This document shows, one piece after another, positions 8,105 through 17,703 of a DNA stretch of 64,000 bases (the stretch's first letter is position 1; each line of letters begins with the position of its first letter). Source of the stretch: a virus; IMG/VR virus record IMGVR_UViG_3300050821_005065, positions 1 through 64,000 of that record; one strand, given 5' to 3'. The notes beneath the pieces were generated by a model. That model was given only the letters and a program-made list of their open reading frames with translations. It ran no database searches and was not told where the DNA came from. Made by a program: the position numbers and the translations under genes.

Positions 8105-9028
8105 ATGACACTCTTTTCTATGGTCGATCGACGGCTGAGCAGCACCCTTGGAGTGCTGGCTGTTTTTCTCGGCATCCTCACCTCCTGCGAACCCATCCCG
8201 GTCTACGCTCAGTTCGTTGTGGCGCCCACCACCGCAGAGTGTGCGACCTCAATTGATGGATCTGTCGTGGGAACCATTAATCCTCTGTCCCCACCAATTC
8301 TGACCACGAGCTTCACCGGCAGCTTATCTGCGGGAAATTACTTCGTCGAAGAGGCTTGGCTCGATTCGTTCGGACATACCACATTGGTCAGTCCGGAAAC
8401 TCCAGTTCAACTCACCGGCACCGGAGAATTGATTGAGAATATCCCCTCAAGTGGGATTCCGGCCACGGTCGTCACACGAAAGATTTATATCGGCACAACT
8501 TCTGGGTCAGAGACTCTTCAGGGCTCCGCCTCTGGCTCTACTGCTTATACTCAAAGCGTGCCGCTGGTCACGGGAGCGGCAGTTCCGACACTGAATAACA
8601 CAGTTTGCCAGGTAGTCGCGAACGATGCCGGCTGGCCCACGGGAACCGGTTATCTTGTCTCCCTTACTACTCCCTCGGGTGAAACGGCACCAGGGTATCC
8701 TTTGCAAGCCCAATTCCTAGGGCCGGGAAACAACATCAACTTAGGACAAGGTTTCCCGCAGTACAACGGGACAGTGCTGTATCCGATTCCAATCATGGCG
8801 CGACCCTACAATCATGGGCCGCAAAGCATCTCGGGAAATCTAACCTTGGGGCCCTACGCTTTGTCGGCCAACACCATGACGCTTGGCACGAGCGTAACTA
8901 ATCCCTCTGGAGGAACCAATGTTGTCTATCGCTGCGTTACCGCGGGGTCTACGCTGCCCATTGGATCGTTAACGATCAACGCCGCGGCTTGTGGCAGCAC
9001 ACAGGATACAGGTTTACGAGTTCCGTAA
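8105..9028 (+). CDS. Exported Fn3/Ig-like protein (307 aa)
   Basis: Starts 2 nt after the previous stop; the ATG at 8105 is preferred to the one at 8093, and neither has a strong ribosome site. Residues 1-37 form a signal peptide (RR, then LGVLAVFLGILTSCE through VYAQ). The mature protein has two Fn3-like segments, one with YFVEEAWLDSFGHTTLVSPE and one with GYLVSLTTPSGETAPG. The same style of module appears in the nozzle-like protein at 30802. Part of the exported cassette; the role is unknown. Confidence 0.7.
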   Translation: MTLFSMVDRRLSSTLGVLAVFLGILTSCEPIPVYAQFVVAPTTAECATSIDGSVVGTINPLSPPILTTSFTGSLSAGNYFVEEAWLDSFGHTTLVSPETPVQLTGTGELIENIPSSGIPATVVTRKIYIGTTSGSETLQGSASGSTAYTQSVPLVTGAAVPTLNNTVCQVVANDAGWPTGTGYLVSLTTPSGETAPGYPLQAQFLGPGNNINLGQGFPQYNGTVLYPIPIMARPYNHGPQSISGNLTLGPYALSANTMTLGTSVTNPSGGTNVVYRCVTAGSTLPIGSLTINAAACGSTQDTGLRVP

Positions 9029-9072
9029 CTCCCCGCAATGCCCAGCATCAACCCTTTAACCTTGGAGGAAGC

Positions 9073-9495
9073 ATGAAATACTCCGACTCAGTAACTTTAG
9101 TCCAACGCCAGTCCGATGGCTCAATCACGCGCACGAATGCGCTGGTGCTGGCCTCGGCAATCCAACCCAAAAACGCCAGCATCCACACAGGTCTCAAGAA
9201 TCAGCATGGCCTGTTACCCGAAGGCGAGTATCTTGACCTCGCATTCTTAACCCCGATGCCAGACGGGCAAGTGTTGAAGACCACGAGCGCGGAAAACTAT
9301 ACGCGACCGGCACATTTAGTCGCACCATGGAAGGACGGCGCGGTGATCGGATGGGAACCGAAAGTCGCTCCACCTTCCCCGGACGCCGCGAAGCTTCGCA
9401 AGTTTCTGTTCGCGAATTTCAAGAGCGAAACCGGCAACGAAACTCCCGAAGACTGCGCCATCCGCCTGCTGTCCGCCACTCTCAAAAAGAAGTAG
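9073..9495 (+). CDS. Hypothetical protein (140 aa)
   Basis: Strong ribosome site (TTGGAGGAAGC then ATG). The product has no signal peptide. Its sequence, with repeated polar strands (VTLVQRQSDGSITRTNAL) and a C-terminal helix (CAIRLLSATLKKK), is soluble and unrecognised. It lies between exported genes and a glycosyltransferase, so it could be cytoplasmic support for that cassette. Confidence 0.65.
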   Translation: MKYSDSVTLVQRQSDGSITRTNALVLASAIQPKNASIHTGLKNQHGLLPEGEYLDLAFLTPMPDGQVLKTTSAENYTRPAHLVAPWKDGAVIGWEPKVAPPSPDAAKLRKFLFANFKSETGNETPEDCAIRLLSATLKKK

Positions 9496-9500
9496 AACCT

Positions 9501-10529
9501 ATGTCGCGTATCCTCTTTATCGTTAAATTCAGGGAAGACTCTGCGGGGCGCTGTGCCTACGATGGAACACCAGCCTGTTATGGCGGACTCTATCACTCGG
9601 CGCTCTTTGTTGTGCAAATGCTGCGCGCGGCTCATGTCGATGCCAAACTCGTGCAGGTCTGCGACAACAATGACATCGACCGCGAAGTAGACCGCTACAA
9701 GCCCGACATCGTGATTATCGAAGGCTTGTGGGTCATTCCCGAGAAATTCCTGATCCTGGCGCAACTTCATCCTCGGGTGCGCTGGGTCGTAAGGATTCAC
9801 AGCGAGATACCCTTCCTGGCCTATGAAGGAATTGCAATTCAATGGGTCGATGGATATGTGCGGCAACTACAAGTCTATGTTGCGGCAAATTCGACTTACG
9901 CAACCCGCGATTTACAGGTTGTCGTGGGGTCGCGTTACGCCAGTAAGATTCTGTGCCTCCCGAACTTCTACCCGCTATTGAATCAGGTCGCCAAGCGGCA
10001 GAACGCTTTCCTGGATATCGGTTGCTTCGGCGCGCTGCGGCCGCTCAAAAACCAGTTATTACAAGGGATAGCCGCAATTGAGTTTGCCGAGCGCGAAAAA
10101 CGCTCCCTACGCTTCCACATCAATGAACGATGCGAGCAGATGGGCGATTCTGTACTGAAAAACCTGCGCGCATTGTTTGACGCTCCAGGCCGGGAACTCG
10201 TCGAACATAAATGGGAGACGCGGGAGCAATTCCTCGAGACTCTCAGTTGTACCGATATCGGAATGCAAGTCTCGTTTTCTGAGACCTTCGACATCACGGC
10301 TGCCGACACCGTATCGCTCGGAATTCCCTTGGTGGCCTCGTCCGAAATCGTCTGGGCCTCGCCGCACGCGCAAGCCTCCGTCACCAATGTAGCCTCCATT
10401 GTGCAAAAGTTGCGTGACGTAACTTCCTCGGTCTTCGGTTGGTGGATTCGCAAAGATAGCCTCAAGAGGCTTCGTACTTATTGCGATCACAGCCGCGCTA
10501 CATGGCTTCACTTCGCAGAACAATTTTAG
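9501..10529 (+). CDS. GT-B fold glycosyltransferase (GT4-like)
   Basis: Predicted sugar transferase of 342 residues. The N-terminal Rossmann half starts MSRILFIVKF. The C-terminal half has the GT4-type segment GCFGALRPLKNQ (about 175-185) and a nucleotide-sugar-binding region SFSETFDITAADTVSLGIPL (about 258-277) with Glu261. It starts 5 nt after the previous stop. It has no signal or membrane segment, so it should act in the cytoplasm. Lying among six exported proteins, it may modify cell-surface glycans or glycosylate a phage protein. The donor and acceptor cannot be read from the sequence. Confidence 0.8.
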   Translation: MSRILFIVKFREDSAGRCAYDGTPACYGGLYHSALFVVQMLRAAHVDAKLVQVCDNNDIDREVDRYKPDIVIIEGLWVIPEKFLILAQLHPRVRWVVRIHSEIPFLAYEGIAIQWVDGYVRQLQVYVAANSTYATRDLQVVVGSRYASKILCLPNFYPLLNQVAKRQNAFLDIGCFGALRPLKNQLLQGIAAIEFAEREKRSLRFHINERCEQMGDSVLKNLRALFDAPGRELVEHKWETREQFLETLSCTDIGMQVSFSETFDITAADTVSLGIPLVASSEIVWASPHAQASVTNVASIVQKLRDVTSSVFGWWIRKDSLKRLRTYCDHSRATWLHFAEQF

Positions 10530-10548
10530 TTTCCAAAGGAGAAACCAC

Positions 10549-11520
10549 ATGAAACGTACTTTGACCTCAACTCTAATCGCCCTTGCGCTGGTTGTCGCTT
10601 GCATTTGTATTGCGGCCCCGGCGTTCGCCCAAAACTACCCGCCCACCTGGGTCTTCGCCCGCGATTACAATTACTCGCCGGTCATCGGCCAGCAAGCCAA
10701 CACCTATACGTTCAATGGGGGAAGTTGCAACTATACTCCCACCGGGGGAAGCGTGAACGGCTTGGCGAATCCCATCTTCGATTTCTCAGGGGTCATCGTT
10801 TCAACTCCGGTGTACTTTCCGGTGTTCATCAACGATGCGACTCCGACGAATTCCGAGATTGTGACGCCCTCGGCAACGTCGAATACTCAGACAGTGTGCG
10901 GGTTCACGGCTTCGCCGGCGAACTCTCATACCACCTTCCAGCTTCAGTCGGGAACTGCCGGCTTGCAGGAAGCCGTCGCTTACCAGATCAACTCAGCGCC
11001 AAGCTCCGTGGTGATGCTCGATAAGTCTTGGTACACCTTGCTGACCGGGCTCGGTTCAACGCCTCCAAGTGCCGCGGCAGTCATCAACGCTTTGACCGGC
11101 AGCGCCAACGTGGAGATCGTCGATACCACCACGGCGCCGTGGGTGTCTTACTGCTGGAATGGGACGAACTACACCCCGTGTGCCAGCAATCAGACCGTGC
11201 CTGCAGTAGCGGCTGGTGCGGGCGCCGGAACCGGCCCAACTATTACCGTAGTTGGCACTGGCGTATCCGGGATTGTGACTCTGACCACGGGCACCACGCC
11301 GACGGCCTCGGCTACCATTTTTACCTTGACCTGGCCCGCGATCGCATCGGGCGGCTTCCAGTATGCTCCGAGTTGCACCATCTCAACCATCGGGACGCGG
11401 GCTTATACCGGAACCAACGCGAGCGTAGCTGGACCTCCGGCAGTCGATACCTACACTGCGACTTCCACGGCTCTCACGGCTTCAGTGAGCGGCTATAAGT
11501 GGTCGTATACCTGCCGATAA
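10549..11520 (+). CDS. Exported Thr/Ala-rich beta protein (323 aa)
   Basis: Good ribosome site (AAAGGAGAAACCAC then ATG). A clear Sec signal peptide (MKRTLTSTLIALALVVACI to AFAQ) gives cleavage near residue 27. The mature part is rich in Thr, Ser, Ala and Gly with paired cysteines (CNY, CGF, CWN, CAS, CTI, CR), and a low-complexity run of Ala-Gly at 220-228. No enzymatic motif is seen. It fits an extracellular or fibrous protein. Confidence 0.7.
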   Translation: MKRTLTSTLIALALVVACICIAAPAFAQNYPPTWVFARDYNYSPVIGQQANTYTFNGGSCNYTPTGGSVNGLANPIFDFSGVIVSTPVYFPVFINDATPTNSEIVTPSATSNTQTVCGFTASPANSHTTFQLQSGTAGLQEAVAYQINSAPSSVVMLDKSWYTLLTGLGSTPPSAAAVINALTGSANVEIVDTTTAPWVSYCWNGTNYTPCASNQTVPAVAAGAGAGTGPTITVVGTGVSGIVTLTTGTTPTASATIFTLTWPAIASGGFQYAPSCTISTIGTRAYTGTNASVAGPPAVDTYTATSTALTASVSGYKWSYTCR

Positions 11521-11559
11521 GCTGATCGTCGAATCTGGCGAAAGGAATAGGTCTTAGCC

Positions 11560-13536
11560 ATGCGAATGCGTCTCTGTGCGTTTCTCCTCCTTGGTGCCGT
11601 GTTCGCTGCTCCCTTATGGGGGCAGCGGGCCGGACCGCAAAACATTACCGCAGCATCAGGTGCAGGTTCGTGTGCTTCGGTTCAAATCTCTTCCGGCCAA
11701 GCCTCGACCGTTGGGATTCAGATCGTCGGAACTTGGTCAGCCACGCTTCAGCCCCAGGTTAAAATTGCCGCGCAAACCGCAGTCAACACCACGGTCACGC
11801 CGGCGGGCTCGTCATCCTCGCAAGGGACGATCACCGCGAATGGGATCTATACCGCAGTGGTTGCGGGCATGGATTTCTTTCAAGTCTGTGCGACGGCCTA
11901 CACCTCGGGAACCGCCACTGTCTATTTCAATCTCTCGAATGGCGTAGCGATCAATCAGTTAGGCGGAGGAGCTTCCGGCGCGGTTGCGATCACAGTCAAC
12001 GGGGGAGGAGTCTTAACCTCTCCTGTAAATTTGCAGAACGGCACGAACACCACCGCATCAAATTCCGGATCGAACGTCCAATACAACGTTCCCACTGCTA
12101 CAAGTTCTGTTCTGGGAGTCGTCGAGCCGGACGGAACAACCATCGCCAACACCGCGGGTGCCATTAAGGTGGCGATCCCGAACTGTATCAGCACAGTCGC
12201 CAATCTGGGATTGTGTCCATCCCTGCAAGCCGGGATTCAGGCTGAAGTGACCGACGGCGCTTCAGTCACGGACTGCACCGTCGGAGGAGGCTCAACCTTG
12301 GTCTCCTGCGCTTACAACGGCGCATCGTGGGCGGCAACTTTTCCCGGTGGGTTATCCGTCGCAGGCAGTCAGTTCGCGGTGCAAACCAACAACGGCTCAG
12401 GCGGCCTTGCAGGAATCAATTCTCCAACAACCAACGGTTACTACGGTTGCGGATTCAATGTGACAGCAAGCGTAGCAGTTCTTTTTGGCTGCACGCTTCA
12501 GGGCGTAGCCATCGACACCAGCAATCCGGCAACTTTACTGTATAACGACCGCGCGGCCTATGTTGATTGGACTAGCGGCACGGGTTTGGCGCTCCCAGCA
12601 ATCAGCGGCCAGTTCGGCTCCAACTTCCCCTTCGTTCTAGAAAATAACGCAGGCTCTACTTTGACCATTACCCCGAATGCTGGAGCAAGCAATCTTATCG
12701 ACGGCAGCGCCACGGGAACCTTGCTGCCGGGCTTCGCGGCCTTTGTCTATAGCGATGGAGTTACGAACTGGGATTCGATCAAGTTCCCGACCTTTGGAGC
12801 GTTCCCCGCCTGCACTAATATCCTTCAGTTCAGCACGACCACAGGATTCAACTGTCCAGCCGCGCCGCCGGTTAATTTGGGCGTGACCAACGTCAAGCCA
12901 GCCGCGGATAGCACCTCGACCTTTAGCGTCACCGGGCAAACGTCAGGTACGAACGACTTTCAAGTTGATACGACAAACCATCGCACATGTATAGGTTGTG
13001 CTGGTGCGGCCCCAGCGGCCGGTTTGGATGTAGGTGGAGGAAAGTTTGAGGTCAACAACACCACTGGAGCTTGCCCCGTAATTAACGGATTCACGACAGT
13101 AGCTCCTGGCTGCACTCCGTTGATGAGCAACACGGCCAGTGGAACCTTGAATAATAATCTAGGTGCCACAACCTTAACGGCCTCGATCGCTGCGACTCAC
13201 TGGTATGTCGCCGAGTTCGAAGTTGTGCAAGTGGCTGCCGGAACAAGCTGTGCAACCGCAACATCTTTTGTGGTCAACATCATCGTCCAAGATCCGAATG
13301 CAGGCGGGGCGAGCACGGTGCCATTGATTCCGATCGGCACGACCAGTTCGACGATCAGCATCAGCGCCAGCACAGGGAATGGCGCGGCAGGAGCGCAACT
13401 GGCACAGCTTCACTACGCTTGGGCGCAGAAGGCGAGTCAGACGCCGCAGTACAGCGTTACCGGATATTCGGCAGGAACGGCTTGTTCTCCGGCTCCAACG
13501 TTCGCAATCAATCCCATCGTGATGATGACCAAATGA
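11560..13536 (+). CDS. Exported tail-fibre-like protein (658 aa)
   Basis: Preceded by AAAGGAATAGG. The signal peptide is MRMRLCAFLLLGAVFAAPLW to G-Q. The mature protein carries phage-fibre-style segments: ATSSVLGVVEPDGTTI (about 186-201) is typical of trimeric fibre repeats, and a sequence of the fibre-tip type (FQVDTTNHRTCIGCAGAAPA, about 467-486) follows. The rest is Thr/Ser/Gly-rich beta sequence. Fibre-like repeats behind a signal peptide are unexpected, because virion fibres normally assemble in the cytoplasm. It ends with an ATGA overlap to the glycosidase gene. Confidence 0.75.
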   Translation: MRMRLCAFLLLGAVFAAPLWGQRAGPQNITAASGAGSCASVQISSGQASTVGIQIVGTWSATLQPQVKIAAQTAVNTTVTPAGSSSSQGTITANGIYTAVVAGMDFFQVCATAYTSGTATVYFNLSNGVAINQLGGGASGAVAITVNGGGVLTSPVNLQNGTNTTASNSGSNVQYNVPTATSSVLGVVEPDGTTIANTAGAIKVAIPNCISTVANLGLCPSLQAGIQAEVTDGASVTDCTVGGGSTLVSCAYNGASWAATFPGGLSVAGSQFAVQTNNGSGGLAGINSPTTNGYYGCGFNVTASVAVLFGCTLQGVAIDTSNPATLLYNDRAAYVDWTSGTGLALPAISGQFGSNFPFVLENNAGSTLTITPNAGASNLIDGSATGTLLPGFAAFVYSDGVTNWDSIKFPTFGAFPACTNILQFSTTTGFNCPAAPPVNLGVTNVKPAADSTSTFSVTGQTSGTNDFQVDTTNHRTCIGCAGAAPAAGLDVGGGKFEVNNTTGACPVINGFTTVAPGCTPLMSNTASGTLNNNLGATTLTASIAATHWYVAEFEVVQVAAGTSCATATSFVVNIIVQDPNAGGASTVPLIPIGTTSSTISISASTGNGAAGAQLAQLHYAWAQKASQTPQYSVTGYSAGTACSPAPTFAINPIVMMTK

Positions 13537-16500
13537 AGCGCCTCCTTCTCATCTTCGCGCTGCTGTGCGGCTCGGCCTTCGGGACGACCTATTTCGCGCC
13601 CACTTCCGCCGGATCGAACAACGGTACGGACTGCGCGGACGCTTACGCGATTGGGGACGTGGCGCACGGTATCAACGTCTCGGGAAATTGGACGGCGGGG
13701 AATACCATACACGTCTGTTCGGGAACATATACCGGATCGGCAGGATCGACGCTCATTACAGCGGCGGGCAGCGGATCGAGCGGCAATCCGATCAATCTCT
13801 ATCTCGATCCCGGAGCGGTTCTGACCGCTCCCTACTGGGCGGCAGGAAATGGGGCAATCAACATCTCCGGCCAAAGTTGGATTACCGTGGATGGATGGGT
13901 GGGTCATTCCTGTGGTTTCGTTAATGCCGTAGATGTGACTTGCGGCGGAGCGATAATTGAAAACTCCGCGAATGGCTCGAAGCTTGCCAACCAACAGAAT
14001 TCCCGTGGAGTATTCGCCGATCCCTGCCAGAACTGCATCGTCCGTGGGATTAATTTTCAGAATCTCTACGTTCACACCCTGCCACAAGCGGTGACTTCAA
14101 CCACCATCGTCGGCTCCGGGAACGGCGCTACGATTACGATCAACTGCACGGCATCCTGTCTCTTTCCGGTTGGAGCTGTCGTCAGCTTAATTCAGACCTC
14201 GAACGCGAGCATCAACTCGCACAATGGCTGCGGCCAGCCCATCACGATTACCAACGTCAGTCCTTCGACGCAGGTTACAGGTACGATCAACTCGACTTTC
14301 TGCGGTCTGACTCCGTCCGGCAGTTCCACGGGCGGAGCGGTAGCGGAAGTCGGTATCTCCAACTCTCAAGTAAACGCGGTTTACTTCTCCGGCCAGAACA
14401 CACAGGTTTGCAATAACTGGATTTCCAATTCTGCTTGGGCCATAATTGCGCACGCCGAAACGAATGATACCGGGATTCAAATTTGCCATAATCATATTGA
14501 CTCCAGCGACCACACCGTCGCCTACTCACCCAACAACGAGACCACGGCTTATACAGCCTATATCTACGGCAACCACTTCACGAACTTCATGAACTGGGAT
14601 TCTGGTTGCGGGCCGGAGAATGGAGCCTGTTCAACGTGGGATACGGGATCGAATAACTATCACCACGATGGTATCCACTTCTTCGATGGCGGAGTCAGCG
14701 TCTCCTACACGATGTTCATTTATAACAACGTGTGTGACGGAACTATTGGAGTGAACGCAACCGGCTGCTATTTCGCGGAAGGCACGACCTCCTCGAATCT
14801 GGCCTCAACAACTTACTATTTCAACAATGTAGCTGTGAGCCAGCCGACCAACACCAGCGGCCAAGGGCACACGATGTTCGTCGGCGGATGCCTCTCCGGT
14901 GGATCGACGCGGAATTGCTTCGTTTACAACAATACGGTGTTATCGGCGGCAAACGCCTCCGATGTAGCATACGACACCTCCGGCACGGACGCGCTGTTCA
15001 AGAATAACGCGGCACAATCCAGCGGCTCATACCTGCAATGGAATAACTGGACGATCACAACGCCCTCGACCGACATCGACTACAACGCCTATGCCGATAA
15101 TGGGCAGTGCGGCGGTAACGGTTGCTGGAATTGGGGCGCTCAAGGCATCGACGCCTCTAGCCTGGCAGCATGGAAGTCTGCGTGTGTCTGCGATAGCCAC
15201 GGAGTATACGCGGCTTCACTCGGAATCAATTCCAGTACGTACGTTCCGACGAGTACAGGATCGTTAGTCTACCATGCCGGAGTCAATCTAACCTCGGTTT
15301 GCAGCGGCCAACCCAGTCCCGGTTTAGGCGATTTGTGCTCGGATGCGGCTGGAGTCGCAAGGCCGAACTCGGCATGGGATGTGGGAGCATTCCAGTTCGG
15401 AGTAACTGTCACGGTCGCCACTCCAACGCTCTCTCTGGCAGCGGGAAGTTATGCCAACGCGCAAACGACTATCTGTGCAACGAGCACTCCGGGAGCATCC
15501 TGCGTCTACACGGCAGATGGCACCACACCAACGGTCTCCGGCACAACCTGCACTGTCACAAACGGCAACCTTGCACCGAATAACTACGTGCTCCCGGTAA
15601 GTCAGTCAGTGACGATTGCAGTTATTGGTTGCCTCTCTGGAGATACGGCAAGTTCGACCGTCTCGGCAGCCTATACCATCACCTATTCCTCGACGATAGC
15701 GGCCAGCAACTTCGGTTTACAATGTGGCTTCAGCAATGGAGCGTGCAAGAATCCCTCTCCTCCGCCGCTGGTCCTGTGGCCGACCTCAATTGCGACACCC
15801 TCAGTGGTTCGCATGTTGAGTTCCAACACCGATTGGGCAACGATGCAGCCGAACTCCAGCGGGATTGTTTACACCGACCTCGACGGCTACCTCGACGCAC
15901 TGGCGGCGACGGCGCTTGTAAGCGGGAATCCAGCTGCAGCCGACGAGGTATTTATCTCGGTGCCATGCTATCTAGCAGCCGCTCCGACGCCATGCCCCAC
16001 GGCCAGCCAGCCGGCGCACGGAACCAATAGTCCGCCCGCCGATCTGGTCGCTTCCGGATCTCCATCGTTCAACGCCTTCGTGACAGCGTTCGTTAACCAC
16101 TGCTCGGTTGCGGGAAATTGCGTCAAAAATCTCATCAAGTATTACGAAATGTGGAACGAACCCAACCTGCCTTACTCATGGGCGGGGACGGAACTTCAGT
16201 TGGAGCAGATGATTGCTCCTGCGGCACAGATCATCGCGGCCAACGTTCCGAACGCCGTGATCATGACGCCCTCTTTTAGTTCAGGAGGAAGCGGTTACAC
16301 CACCTACGCAAGCAACTGGCTAACGTTTGAAAACACGGTTGGACCTTTTTCGAGCATCGTCTTGCTGCACGACTACCTTGGGACTTCCATCCCAGAATCC
16401 CGCGGCCCGCCTGGTGCCTTTGCCACAGCCGTCCACGGTGTCGCCGGCTGGTCGAACGCGCTATTAGGTAACGACGAAACGAACTGGGCCGCCAGCAATA

Positions 16501-16973
16501 ATTTCAAGTGCGTGGGTTATAGCACCGCCGACTGCATCGGGCAAATCGTGCGATGGCAACTCATTCAAGCGAGCAAGGGTTACGCAGCCATCTGGTGGTT
16601 CGTTTGGAATGGAACCATCGGCAACGGGCCCGTGGGCTACGCCAGCGCTTATTACTGGGCAGAGCAATATTTGATTGGCGGGCACTTCACCGGGGCGGCC
16701 AGTGGCACAGGGACGCCGCCAGTCTGGACGGCTCCGTTCGTCGAAGGCAATGGCAAGACGGCGCTGTGGGTGTGGACGACGAGTGAAAGTGGAACGACCT
16801 ATACGGTGCCGAGCAACTACACGGATTACCGCGACATTTCGGGCGGATCGACTCCGATAACAGCGGGAAACAGTATCGCAATCAGCGTGCAGCCCATCAT
16901 GTTGGAACAAGGTACAAGCGTACTGCCGCCAGCAACGGTGAATGCGGCGATCGCGCTGTTAGCACAAAACTAA
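13533..16973 (+). CDS. Exported beta-helix / glycoside hydrolase fusion (1146 aa)
   Basis: The ATG overlaps the previous stop; the signal peptide is MKRLLLIFALLCGSAFG. About residues 20-600 resemble a right-handed parallel beta-helix (pectate-lyase-like, beginning TTYFAPTSAGSNNG). About 625-720 resembles the chitobiase/hexosaminidase C-terminal domain (TPTLSLAAGSYANAQTT with CVYTADGTTPTVSG). About 725-1060 is a TIM-barrel glycosidase of clan-A type: YYEMWNEPN gives a candidate acid/base Glu876, and GNDETNW a candidate nucleophile Glu982. A C-terminal beta-sandwich follows. Likely a secreted glycan-degrading enzyme; substrate unknown. The catalytic assignments come from motif reading, not alignment. 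Confidence 0.75.
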   Translation: MKRLLLIFALLCGSAFGTTYFAPTSAGSNNGTDCADAYAIGDVAHGINVSGNWTAGNTIHVCSGTYTGSAGSTLITAAGSGSSGNPINLYLDPGAVLTAPYWAAGNGAINISGQSWITVDGWVGHSCGFVNAVDVTCGGAIIENSANGSKLANQQNSRGVFADPCQNCIVRGINFQNLYVHTLPQAVTSTTIVGSGNGATITINCTASCLFPVGAVVSLIQTSNASINSHNGCGQPITITNVSPSTQVTGTINSTFCGLTPSGSSTGGAVAEVGISNSQVNAVYFSGQNTQVCNNWISNSAWAIIAHAETNDTGIQICHNHIDSSDHTVAYSPNNETTAYTAYIYGNHFTNFMNWDSGCGPENGACSTWDTGSNNYHHDGIHFFDGGVSVSYTMFIYNNVCDGTIGVNATGCYFAEGTTSSNLASTTYYFNNVAVSQPTNTSGQGHTMFVGGCLSGGSTRNCFVYNNTVLSAANASDVAYDTSGTDALFKNNAAQSSGSYLQWNNWTITTPSTDIDYNAYADNGQCGGNGCWNWGAQGIDASSLAAWKSACVCDSHGVYAASLGINSSTYVPTSTGSLVYHAGVNLTSVCSGQPSPGLGDLCSDAAGVARPNSAWDVGAFQFGVTVTVATPTLSLAAGSYANAQTTICATSTPGASCVYTADGTTPTVSGTTCTVTNGNLAPNNYVLPVSQSVTIAVIGCLSGDTASSTVSAAYTITYSSTIAASNFGLQCGFSNGACKNPSPPPLVLWPTSIATPSVVRMLSSNTDWATMQPNSSGIVYTDLDGYLDALAATALVSGNPAAADEVFISVPCYLAAAPTPCPTASQPAHGTNSPPADLVASGSPSFNAFVTAFVNHCSVAGNCVKNLIKYYEMWNEPNLPYSWAGTELQLEQMIAPAAQIIAANVPNAVIMTPSFSSGGSGYTTYASNWLTFENTVGPFSSIVLLHDYLGTSIPESRGPPGAFATAVHGVAGWSNALLGNDETNWAASNNFKCVGYSTADCIGQIVRWQLIQASKGYAAIWWFVWNGTIGNGPVGYASAYYWAEQYLIGGHFTGAASGTGTPPVWTAPFVEGNGKTALWVWTTSESGTTYTVPSNYTDYRDISGGSTPITAGNSIAISVQPIMLEQGTSVLPPATVNAAIALLAQN

Positions 16974-16996
16974 AAAGAGAAGAGAGGAATCACAAA

Positions 16997-17377
16997 ATGA
17001 AACGAATCCTGCTGGCAGTTCTGGTTCTCATGCTGGGGGTAGTCGCACAAGCCCAGGCATCATCGCCTTGCGGAGTTGTACCGACTCCGGGCGCTCCGCA
17101 TGTGTGCTTTAGCTGGTCCGCGTCCCCGACGCAAGGCGTGGCCTATAACGTCTACCGGGCGACGACTTCCGGTGGAGAGAATTACGCGACTCCGCTCAAC
17201 GCGGTGCCGCTGACCACGCTATACTTTTATGACACGACTGTGGTTGACGGAACAAAATACTTCTACACGGTGACCGCCGAGACTGGAGGTGCGCAAAGCT
17301 TGCCTTCTCCAGAGGCAAGCTCAATAGTCCCAGTGCCTCCTTCTGCCCCGACATCCCCCGCAGCTATCATTGATTAA
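16997..17377 (+). CDS. Exported single Fn3-domain protein (126 aa)
   Basis: Ribosome site GAGAGGAA upstream. The signal peptide MKRILLAVLVLMLGVVAQAQ is followed by one fibronectin type III domain (HVCFSWSASPTQGVAYNVYR, later TKYFYTVTAE) and a Pro/Ser tail. Fn3 domains commonly mediate carbohydrate or surface adhesion in phage and secreted enzymes. It is the last member of the exported cassette. Confidence 0.75.
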   Translation: MKRILLAVLVLMLGVVAQAQASSPCGVVPTPGAPHVCFSWSASPTQGVAYNVYRATTSGGENYATPLNAVPLTTLYFYDTTVVDGTKYFYTVTAETGGAQSLPSPEASSIVPVPPSAPTSPAAIID

Positions 17378-17422
17378 GTGTCAAACAACCTCGTATCCCA
17401 AAATGTAAAACAGGAGGAAACC

Positions 17423-17695
17423 ATGAACGCATTCTTGACCTATGTAAAGGCGAACTGGAAGACGAACTTGGCGGCAGTGGCCGCATTCGCTTATTCGGTG
17501 CCTCAGTTCGTCACCGCCATTACCGCATGGCAGGCCGGACAACAGCCAAACTGGCACGCTGCGGTTATCAGCATCATTGTGGCTGCTGGACTTGCTGCTG
17601 CCAAGGACGGCACGAATCATTCCACGATGGCCCAAGTGAAAGCCTCGACTGCTGCTGTAGAGGAATCTAAGGCTACGGCGACGGGTACTCCCTAA
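17423..17695 (+). CDS. Holin-like small membrane protein (90 aa)
   Basis: Start at 17423 after CAGGAGGAAACC; an in-frame GTG at 17378 is less likely. It has two hydrophobic segments (NLAAVAAFAYSVPQFVTAI and AAVISIIVAAGLAAA) and a polar Ala/Thr-rich tail. This, and its position upstream of the endolysin, suits a holin that permeabilises the inner membrane. Inferred from topology and context only. Confidence 0.55.
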   Translation: MNAFLTYVKANWKTNLAAVAAFAYSVPQFVTAITAWQAGQQPNWHAAVISIIVAAGLAAAKDGTNHSTMAQVKASTAAVEESKATATGTP

Positions 17696-17703
17696 CCAAT
17701 GAA

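Noticed and set aside
11555-13536. The 11560 protein as an ordinary virion tail fibre
   Set aside because: The fibre-like repeats fit, but the N-terminal signal peptide and its place in an exported cassette argue against a simple assignment.
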